From: Acidobacteriota bacterium
Lineage (GTDB): Bacteria > Acidobacteriota > UBA6911 > JACQSX01
Direction: 5' to 3'
DNA length: 17,391 nt
NCBI GenBank assembly: GCA_016199665.1
Contig: JACQGG010000070.1
Location: 1-17,391, forward strand
Shown here: one piece after another, positions 1-6,873 of the stretch
Numbering within the stretch: the first letter of the stretch is position 1
Layout: every line of letters starts with the position of its first letter
Notes under the pieces: generated by a model
The model's input: only the letters and a program-made list of their open reading frames with translations
What the model was told of the DNA's origin: nothing
The model's database searches: none
Position numbers and translations under genes: made by a program

Positions 1-452
1 ACCCGGTCCAGGTGCGTGCAGAGCGGCTGTCGTACAGCCTCCGGCAACATTGTCAGGCGATCCTTGAAACCCTTTCCGTCGCGGACGAGAATCTGTCCCG
101 CACCGAAGTCAACGTCCTGGACACGCAGGCGCAGGCACTCCATAACCCGCAAGCCTGCCCCATACATCAGGGTGCTGCACATGAGCCACTTGTCACCGGT
201 CAACCGCGCCAGCAATGCCCGCACTTCCGGCCGCATCAGGACCACAGGCAACCGACGAGACTTGCGTGCGCGGATCACTGCTCCAAGATTGCCGAAGGGC
301 TTGTCTAGGACGTAACGGTACAGAAAGAGAAGCGCGCTGAGGGCCTGGTTTTGGGTTGAGGAGCTGATTCTCTCGTTCATCGCCAAATGGGTTAGAAAGG
401 CATTAACTTCGTCCTCGGCCAGTTCTTTGGGGTGTCGCAAGTTGTGAAACCG
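1..452 (-). pseudogene. Integron-type tyrosine recombinase (IntI/XerC-like), N-terminally truncated remnant, runs off window
   Basis: The minus strand read from 452 down to 1 is open. It encodes the SAM-like core-binding domain and the start of the catalytic domain of a tyrosine recombinase. Readable motifs are RFHNLRHPKELAEDEVNAFL, then SSTQNQALSALLFLYRYVLD, then LMYGAGLRVMECLRLRVQDV and GQILVRDGKGFKDRLTMLPE. The GAGLR segment holds the first catalytic Arg. The wording of these motifs is typical of integron integrases rather than XerC/D. The usual first 30 or so residues (HYS-RTE-AYV-WI) are not found in any frame upstream. The open frame ends at an in-frame TGA at 516-518 with no ATG, and unrelated sequence replaces the N-terminus. 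The C-terminal half, with the remaining catalytic residues, lies outside the window. I infer a decayed gene. A frameshift just upstream that hides an intact N-terminus was looked for and not seen. Confidence 0.75.
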
Positions 453-468
453 GAGTTGCGCCTGCTGA

Positions 469-484
469 CCCGGCCTCGGCCGGG
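469..484. repeat. Short GC-rich palindrome beside the integrase break point
   Basis: CCCGGC and GCCGGG form a perfect 6-bp stem around a 4-nt loop (CTCG). It lies just where homology to the integrase stops (about 452) and before the transposase fragment begins (about 552-583). It may be the trace of a mobile-element end, or chance in GC-rich DNA. No T-run follows, so a terminator is not supported. Confidence 0.35.
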
Positions 485-551
485 CCACCACCGCCCACCT
501 ACTGAACGAGCAAAGTCACGTTTTTGCGAAAACAATTCTGCGGCGAGGCGG

Positions 552-985
552 TACTGGAGCGTGCGGCACTTAGGGACCCTCGCAGCGGGCGCGGCAACGC
601 GACGAGGAAAAAGTGCGGCTATGGTTGAACCATAGATGGCCGGCAGTAAGAAAAACGCTCGCCGCCGGAAAGCCTGGATCTTCTTCCAACACGAAAGCGG
701 TGTCTCAGAACGTCCGTCGGTCCGCCGGAACTTGGGCCCCGAAAGGGGAAACGCCCGTCCTGATTCATTCCTTCAACTGGAAGAAATTGTCGATTTGTGC
801 GGCGATCGGCTATCGATGGGATGGACGCTGTAGCCGCGTGTTCTTTCAGACTCGGCCTGGAAGTTACGATTCCGATAGTCTGGTGGGCTTCCTCAAAGAT
901 CTCCGCCGCGAAATGCGGGGCAGACAAAGTTTTCAGCGCCTTGTCGCACTTGTTCTTACCCGTAATGCTTCGGGGCTCACAAATT
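552..985 (+). pseudogene. IS630-family transposase remnant, frameshifted, catalytic Asp lost
   Basis: This is the only plus-strand gene remnant in the window. Clear similarity starts near 583 with QRARQRDEEKVRLWLNHRWP. It moves to another frame for ARRRKAWIFFQHESGVSERP and returns to the first frame for TWAPKGETPVLIHSFNWKKL, then YRWDGRCSRVFFQTRPGSYD and LVGFLKDLRREMRGR. These are standard IS630 DDE transposase blocks. Two single-base indels explain the frame changes: one in the A-run at 651-655 and one near 726-730. They restore the frame together. The family motif FFQDESG reads FFQHESG here, so the first catalytic Asp is His. After about 927 only degraded similarity remains, and the WDG...H and C-terminal Glu region is lost. 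A weaker N-terminal match (YWSVRHLG at 552-575) is in yet another frame. No intact product is possible. Confidence 0.8.
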
Positions 986-1029
986 GTCCGACCCGTTAAT
1001 AGCCGGCTCGACCTTAGAACTGCAACCGC

Positions 1030-4000
1030 CTAGAAAAGCACCTTCAAGCCAAACTGGATCTGCCGGGACGTCGTCGCCGTTTTCGTCAAAGCCGCGGCGC
1101 TCAGAATCGGCGCGCCGCTGTTGCTGATGGCTCTCACACCGCCCGTGCCTGCCGGCTGTGGAACGGCAAAGTTGGGGCGGTTGAATATATTGAAAAATTC
1201 CGCCCGAAACTGGACCCGAAAACTTTCCGAAACTGAAGGGACTAGGATGTTCTTCAGCAATGAGAAGTCGACGGTCGCCATCCCGGGACCGATCAGCGTG
1301 TTGCGACCGAGGTCGCCAAAGAAACCCGCGGGCTGAAGTTCAAACGCATTGACATCGAAATATTGATCGGGACCGCCCAGGATGGGGCTATTGCTGAAAC
1401 CGGCCTTCAGATTGGGACGCTGCGCTTGTCGCTCCCCCGTTCGCGACCGGTCAAACCCCAGTTCGATCGCGAAAGGTGACCCGCTGGCCAGACGCAGGAT
1501 ACTGCTGACCCCCCAGCCGGCCGCCAGCTTTCCCGCCGGCCCCGTCCAACCCTTCCCCCAGGGAAGTTCGTAAACCGTGTTTACCACGAACGAGTGCTGA
1601 ATGTGGAAATCCGACAACCCCCGAAAGGAACTCCTGTCGTCCGGATCCTGAGGGCGAATGATGCTGCCTCGGAAGGCGTTCGATTGTGCTTCCGTCCCGT
1701 CATCAACGCTCCTCGCAAAATTATAGTTGGCCTGCACCTGGAATCCCTCGCTCAGGCGGTGGGTAAGTCCCAACTGAAGCGAATTGTATGCAGAGTTTGC
1801 GTCTGTCGAAATCAGGCGTACCGAGCTAAGCGCAGGATTCCGCCGCCGGAGTCCAGTGGGGAAAAATTTTTTCCCATCCCTAATCTGGTAGGGAAAATTA
1901 ATATTCCAATTCGTCACCCGGGTCAGGTGGACTCCCCGCGAACCAACATAGGCAGCCCTGACAACAAGAGTCTGGGAAATCTGCCGCTCCAGGCCCAAGT
2001 TGTACTGCATCATATAGGGGGTCGAGGGGGTGAACACAATGGGCTGACTTTCCAATTCATTCAAGGGTATGTTGGTCAACTCCCCGAATCGCGACCGCGG
2101 AAACGGAATCGGCCCGGGAGGCCGCTTTATGGCGGTGTTGAAAAAGGGAGGATTGCGCCGGAAGGATCGCTCCCAGGATCGGGGCAATAGCTGGCCATGG
2201 AAGATGCCAAACCCTCCGCGGAGCGCCATCTTGCGATCCCCAAAAATATCCCATGCAAAGCCAACACGAGGCGCAAAGTTTTTCAGCGACGGGTTCTCAA
2301 ACATCGGCTTGCCGACAGTCAGGTTGGAATCGAAAAGGGACCTCAAGTTGGAGTTTCTGCCGTGAATCTCGTAGGGAACGGTCACAAATTCATAGCGCAA
2401 CCCCAGGTTCACCGTCAGACGCGGGCTCAGTCGAAGGTCGTCCTGAGCGTAAAACGCAATCAGATTCTGGCGGACTTTGATCTCAGGGTCAAATCCAGGC
2501 GCCGGCATTGTCATCTCGGATGCCTGATTTCTGAGGAGGTCTTCGATACTGTCAAAATCCCAGACGCCCCCGATATCTGAACCGCCGGAAAAGTCCGTGT
2601 AGAAAAACCGCTTGAACATGCCGCCAAACTTGAACGACTGATTCCCCCGGATGTAGGCCACACTGTCGGAGACATCCATTAACGTCAACTGATTAAACTG
2701 ATTGACGGTCTGCTGTCCCAAGCTATTTAAGCCTGGTACCCCAATGCTGCCGAAATCGGGAAGTCCTTCGACGGTAAAAGCCGGGGTAACAGCCGTAACC
2801 AAAGGGATGTTGCCCAGTTTGGGACGATTGAGGGCAAATATCGCCGTGTTGAGCAGGACAGGAGTAATGACCGTTTTTGCCTCGACCACTGTGTTCTGAG
2901 TGCGGGAGGTATCCTGAGAACCCTGCAGAAAGTCGGCGCCCCTTGTCTCACTCGAACCCTTATCAGTCGAGTAACGGCCCATCAGAGAAGTCGATTGCGA
3001 CAGTTGATGATCGAGCCGGAAGGCCAGATAGTTCTGTTCGATGGGCCGCCTTGAGGAAAGGAGGAATTCCCCGGTTCCATTGGGAAAGATAGTCCCGCCC
3101 GGCGTCGGCAGCGGATAGAGGGCCAGGTACGGCCTGATATTCGGATCCACTGCAATGGGAGGCCTCCCGGGAAGGATCCCCTGCCGCGCCGCCGCCGTCA
3201 ACGTTATTAATGTCTGGGGGACCTCCAACCGTTGTCTCAATCCTTCGTAATTCACCATGAAAAAGGTTCGATCCTTCACAATGGGCCCATCCACCTCCAC
3301 GCCAAATTGGTTTCGCTTGAAAGGAAGTTTCCCGCCCCGTTCGAAAAAATTCCTCGCGTCCAGGGCGCTGTTGCGGTGAAAAGCGTAGACAGAACCCCGG
3401 AATCGGTTGCTTCCTGATTTGCTGACAACACTCATCACCGCTCCCGCATTTCGTCCGTACTCTGCGCTGTAGTTGTTGGTCAAGACCGCGAATTCGCGCA
3501 CCGACTCGACCCCCATCACAATGCCCGCCACGCTTGCCGGCGTGCTGTCACGGTGGTCGTTCATTTCAGCCCCATCCATCAGAAACTGATTGTAGGAAAA
3601 GCGGGCTCCGCTGACTGAAAACTTGCTCCCCATTCCCTGGCTTATATCGGAGTTGGCCTTCCCCACCAGAACCACTCCCGCCTGCAAACCCATCAGATCC
3701 TGGAAGCCTCTGCCATTTAACGGGAGATCAACAATCTGCGCCTGGGTCACCAGCCCGCCCAAAGTCCCCGTGCTCGTCTCCACCAGCGGCGCATCCCCGG
3801 TTACCAGCACCTTCTCGGAGACTTCACCGACACCCAGCATGAAATCGATCACCGCCTCCCGACCGATGGTCAACTGAATCCCATCGCGAACCCCTGTTTT
3901 GAATCCGGACAGTTCCGCCCTCATGGAATAAAGCCCCGGGTCCAGGTTCGCCACCTGATACCGCCCTTGATCATCGGAAATAACGGCTCTCCCGATGTTG

Positions 4001-4164
4001 GTCTCCGTGTTGGTCACCACGATTGACACTCCGGGCAACACTGCCCGGGTCTCATCGGTGATAACACCGGAAATCGTTCCCGTCGGCCGCTGAGCCACCA
4101 TAGGCGCCGAGGCAATAACAACCAAAACCGACAAAAAGGCTGCCCTTCGCGCGAAACTTAACAT
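1030..4164 (-). CDS. TonB-dependent receptor, Oar-like, with carboxypeptidase-regulatory domain
   Basis: This encodes a 1044-residue outer-membrane receptor expected to import a large substrate (often a glycan or peptide in this family) with TonB/ExbBD energy. The substrate cannot be read from the sequence. Residues 1 to about 24 are a signal peptide (MLSFARRAAF, then a hydrophobic core ending in APMVAQ). Residues 28-112 form a carboxypeptidase-regulatory-like beta-sandwich (TGTISGVITDETRAVLPGVS...). The plug domain follows at about 117-260, with DLPLNGRGFQDLMGLQAGVV, SYNQFLMDGAE and YSAEYGRNAGAVMSVVSKSG. The remainder is a beta-barrel ending in FGLKVLF, whose terminal Phe fits BAM recognition. 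The start has a strong Shine-Dalgarno (AGGAGGG, about 4 nt before ATG). The gene lies 158 nt after the broken beta-propeller gene in the same direction and may share its transcript. Length and layout match the large Oar-type receptors common in Acidobacteriota. Confidence 0.93.
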   Translation of the reverse strand: MLSFARRAAFLSVLVVIASAPMVAQRPTGTISGVITDETRAVLPGVSIVVTNTETNIGRAVISDDQGRYQVANLDPGLYSMRAELSGFKTGVRDGIQLTIGREAVIDFMLGVGEVSEKVLVTGDAPLVETSTGTLGGLVTQAQIVDLPLNGRGFQDLMGLQAGVVLVGKANSDISQGMGSKFSVSGARFSYNQFLMDGAEMNDHRDSTPASVAGIVMGVESVREFAVLTNNYSAEYGRNAGAVMSVVSKSGSNRFRGSVYAFHRNSALDARNFFERGGKLPFKRNQFGVEVDGPIVKDRTFFMVNYEGLRQRLEVPQTLITLTAAARQGILPGRPPIAVDPNIRPYLALYPLPTPGGTIFPNGTGEFLLSSRRPIEQNYLAFRLDHQLSQSTSLMGRYSTDKGSSETRGADFLQGSQDTSRTQNTVVEAKTVITPVLLNTAIFALNRPKLGNIPLVTAVTPAFTVEGLPDFGSIGVPGLNSLGQQTVNQFNQLTLMDVSDSVAYIRGNQSFKFGGMFKRFFYTDFSGGSDIGGVWDFDSIEDLLRNQASEMTMPAPGFDPEIKVRQNLIAFYAQDDLRLSPRLTVNLGLRYEFVTVPYEIHGRNSNLRSLFDSNLTVGKPMFENPSLKNFAPRVGFAWDIFGDRKMALRGGFGIFHGQLLPRSWERSFRRNPPFFNTAIKRPPGPIPFPRSRFGELTNIPLNELESQPIVFTPSTPYMMQYNLGLERQISQTLVVRAAYVGSRGVHLTRVTNWNINFPYQIRDGKKFFPTGLRRRNPALSSVRLISTDANSAYNSLQLGLTHRLSEGFQVQANYNFARSVDDGTEAQSNAFRGSIIRPQDPDDRSSFRGLSDFHIQHSFVVNTVYELPWGKGWTGPAGKLAAGWGVSSILRLASGSPFAIELGFDRSRTGERQAQRPNLKAGFSNSPILGGPDQYFDVNAFELQPAGFFGDLGRNTLIGPGMATVDFSLLKNILVPSVSESFRVQFRAEFFNIFNRPNFAVPQPAGTGGVRAISNSGAPILSAAALTKTATTSRQIQFGLKVLF

Positions 4165-4322
4165 GTTGCCCTCCTGTTAGTTCCTATCCGAATCTCCCTC
4201 GCCAGCGGCTGTCTCCATCGATCCGCGGGGTGCGGGCAGACAACGTGCAATTCCAATCCGAGGCAGAAACCCCGCTGCTGCCCCAACTCATTGAATGATC
4301 TCGGAGTCGGCGTTCTCGTGTC

Positions 4323-6374
4323 TCACCGAAACAACTCAGGCAAATGATAGACATGGAAGAGGTCTGGCCGCTTGCCACCTACGATCCAAAGGTCCTGTGT
4401 ATCCGGGATCAATTCCATAGCTCCATTGGTTTCCAGACCCTTCACAAGAATCCGCGGCGGCGTCTCTTCTCCATTGTCGCCATATTTCCAGACTCTAACA
4501 AAACCGGCGCCTCCCCCCTCGTCACCACCGCTCCTGCCGGTGCGCGCGCCGGACGGTACGATAATATTCTTGGTTTTTGGGTCCAGGTCCACGGTATGAA
4601 CGGTCATCCCTGTTTTGGGACCTCCCAGGATGGCTCTCGGAGCCACGTCTCCCTCATCCGTCCGATTAAAAATCAAAATGTTCTTGGCTCCACGATTTGC
4701 AACCGCCAGTAGATCGTTAATGGGATCGACCGCCACGTGTCGAGCTGAATCCAATCCCGTTTTAGGTCCGTGAATGATTCTTTTCGGCGCCACATCACCC
4801 CTGGCTTCCCGATCGTACACGAGGATTGCATTGGTCCACTTTTGGACCACGAATACCTCATTATGTTGCGGATCGACTCCCACATTATCCGTATAGCCCA
4901 GCATTGTCCTGGGGCCCTGAATGACTCGAATAGGCGCTTCCTCTCCGGTTGCCCCCCCTCTGAAAAACAATAGGGCTTGCGCAAACGGATTGGCCGCTAC
5001 TATCTCGTCATGCACCGTATCGACCGCAATGATATGCGTGGTCCGAGACAACAGCGTCGCCTGACCTTTAAGGATCCTGACCGGAGCCGCATTGCCATTC
5101 GCCGAACTGGCGAATACCGATATCCTCGGACTGCCGTTTCAATTGGGAACCAGGATCTCCTTCCTCTTCGGGTCGTAAGCCAACGACGATGTTCCACCCA
5201 GTGCCCCTGCAGGACTCCCTTTTGGCGCGCTTCGGATGGCCCGGATCGGCGCTACATTCCCTTCCGCAGTTCGTGGATAGACCGTGGCAGAATGATCCTC
5301 GTAGTTGGTCACCCAGATCTCGTTTCTCTTTGTGTCAATGAACAGGCTCAGTGGATTGGCCAGCCCGGTGGCTGGACCCTTGATGCTGCGTACCGGCGCC
5401 ACGTCACCCCCTGCTTTCCGGTCAAAGAATAAAATCGTATTATCCCCGGAGTTGGCCACCGCGAGCTGTCCACTGACTGTGTCCAAGTAGAGACCTGCCG
5501 GCCAATTGAGCCGCGTTCTTGGACCCTGAATGGTACGCGATGGCGCCGCATCGCCGGAGGCAGTTCTTGCGTAAACGGTGATCGAGGCCGGCAAGAACCT
5601 GCCTGTGGACGCAGTCAAAGGCGGGGCCAGGCCTGTCAGGCCTGGCGGCTTCTCGCCCCGCCGGCCGCGCACTGCCCAGCCGTCCCCTGGCTCTGTGTAC
5701 CTCCAATGGCCGTGGTTTGCCACAAATACCTCATCGTTTTCGCTATCAACATAAACTCCCTGGGGACTCGCCAGTCCTGTCTTGGGCCCCTGAATATGGC
5801 GCAGCTCATAGTCATCGCCCTTGGCCAGCCTGCTGAATACGGCAAGCTTGTTGTTATGCTGCGTGGTGATAAACAGTTCGTTATTCTTGCGATCCAAGGA
5901 GACTCCCCAGGCTCCGTGATCGACAGTGAGCTCCCTGGACGGAGTCGCATCCCCGTCGGCGCTAAGAGGGAAAACGACCATGTTGTCGCCGGTGTCTTTG
6001 TTAACCGCATACATCTCCTGGAATTCTGGAGATATCGCCACCGAACACATCCTGCCTACATCCGGTCCCCTGATTTCCCGCCGCGGCTCCATGACCCGGT
6101 CCGTACCCTGAAACTGGCTGCCATAAGTTCGGATGGAAGTGCGGTTTTCATCTGTCACTACTACTTCGTCCGATTCAATGTCCATCGCAATGCCGTTAAA
6201 TGACGGGTACCGGTCTCCGATTACGCGAATCGGGACCCTGTCACCGGTGCCGATCTGAATAACAAGCGGGCGTTTCTCTTCCGGCTTGGGTGTCTGGCCC
6301 GCGCGCATGGAAACGGACATTATCAAGGCCCCTGTTAATGCTATAAATAGGGTCAGCCGCAGATTCTTCATCAT
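4323..6374 (-). pseudogene. Secreted beta-propeller (NHL/YVTN/SMP-30-like) protein interrupted by an in-frame TGA
   Basis: One reading frame runs from 6374 to 4323 and is broken only by a TGA at 5139-5141. Both sides carry the same blade repeat of roughly 45-50 residues, of the type GDVAP-R-I-GP-TGL...D...EV-VAN. Examples are ELRHIQGPKTGLASPQGVYV before the stop and KRIIHGPKTGLDSARHVAVD after it. The product would be about 683 residues with an N-terminal signal peptide (MMKNLRLTLFIALTGALIMS). An upstream start at 6431 would bury that signal peptide; ATG at 6374 or 6371, preceded by GAGAGGG, is preferred. After the TGA the next permitted start is a TTG at 5051 with no good ribosome site, so separate translation of the second half is unlikely. 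The role is unknown; such propellers usually act in the periplasm or outside the cell. It precedes the TonB-dependent receptor gene. Nonsense mutation, readthrough and sequencing error remain open. Confidence 0.8.
5620..5662. repeat. Nested palindrome inside the propeller gene
   Basis: GCCAGGCCT at 5626-5634 and AGGCCTGGC at 5638-5646 are perfect 9-bp inverted copies around a 3-nt loop. An outer pair, GGCGGGG (5620-5626) and CCCCGCC (5656-5662), brackets them. The sequence falls in a stretch where one propeller blade carries about 40 extra residues (around GWAVRGRRGEKPPGLTGLAP) between VANHGH and SITVYARTASGD. Other blades join those two parts directly. The insertion keeps the frame. Confidence 0.6.
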
Positions 6375-6451
6375 CGTCCCTCTCTCAATTATTGAAGTTT
6401 GCCTCCCACAGTGACACTTATGCGGTGACACCGCCGACCGGGTCGGATCTT

Positions 6452-6519
6452 CTTATTTGCCTTTGTTAATTCTTATATTACTTTCCTCAAAGGATCTTCC
6501 TCTTTCCCACTTTTGTCAA
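6452..6519 (-). promoter_or_regulatory. AT-rich leader with possible -35 box upstream of the propeller gene
   Basis: On the minus strand TTGACA (6519-6514) is a perfect -35 hexamer in an AT-rich island that contrasts with the GC-rich surroundings. At the expected 17-nt spacing only GATCCT is found, a poor -10. A better AT-rich box (TATAAG) is about 36 nt away, too far. The region probably holds the promoter of the propeller/receptor pair, but the exact element is uncertain. Confidence 0.25.
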
Positions 6520-6560
6520 CTCTTTAATTATCTCCGCATCGCGTGCGACCAAGGTCCACG

Positions 6561-6791
6561 ACCCGGAAAGGGCGAAGGGAGATTAGCAGGGGCAAGCGCG
6601 TAGGGCGCGCCGCCCCTGGTCGCGGAGAGATTCCTTGAAATATTGGAATTAGAGCGCCCTGGAGGGGCGCAGGAGGGGGGAGGTCCGGCCCGGCGCCCCT
6701 TCAGGGCGCCCCGCCCAGCCGATGAAGGCGTTCTCCAGGGGCTGCGCGCGGCGCGCTTGCCCCTGCTAACCTCCGCCGCCCTTCCAGGGCA
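6561..6791. repeat. 231-bp element with long imperfect terminal inverted repeats (MITE-like or large hairpin)
   Basis: The left arm (about 6561-6619) and right arm (about 6735-6791) are imperfect inverted copies. Both contain the exact 18-mer TTAGCAGGGGCAAGCGCG: at 6583-6600, and as its reverse complement at 6752-6769. Similarity extends outwards through GGAAAGGGCG-type sequence and inwards to CCCCTGG. Between the arms lie two GC-rich hairpins (6654-6670, GCGCCC/GGGCGC; 6692-6710, GGCGCCC/GGGCGCC) that resemble each other. No transposase or convincing ORF lies inside. It sits 3' of glyS and about 190 bp upstream of the propeller leader. It could be a non-autonomous mobile element, a REP-like cluster or a strong RNA hairpin ending the glyS transcript. 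No clear target-site duplication was seen. Confidence 0.65.
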
Positions 6792-6873
6792 CCGCCGCTT
6801 TGGTTCCGGCTACTCCGCGCGAAGGCTCTGCGGTGACGGTCAAAGTCATTTTGCATCGGAAACCGGCTAGTTC

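Noticed and set aside
619..999. Independent small genes at 613-999 (+) and 619-927 (-)
   Set aside because: The plus-strand frames read as pieces of one IS630 transposase, and the minus-strand frame is its antisense shadow.
1594..2190. Long plus-strand ORFs opposite the receptor, glyS, glyQ and phoH (for example 1594-2190, 7654-8337, 8350-9081, 14421-15077)
   Set aside because: Each lies opposite a well-supported gene, shows no family motif, and is expected from high-GC antisense frames.
5100..5141. Selenocysteine reading of the TGA in the propeller gene
   Set aside because: A small hairpin (TTCGCC/GGCGAA) follows about 24 nt after the TGA, farther than bacterial SECIS elements usually allow. 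No redox motif is near, and a structural propeller blade is an unlikely place for selenocysteine.
6561..6791. The inverted-repeat element as an integron attC site
   Set aside because: The arm ends do not fit the RYYYAAC and GTTRRRY boxes, and the element is longer and built differently from attC.
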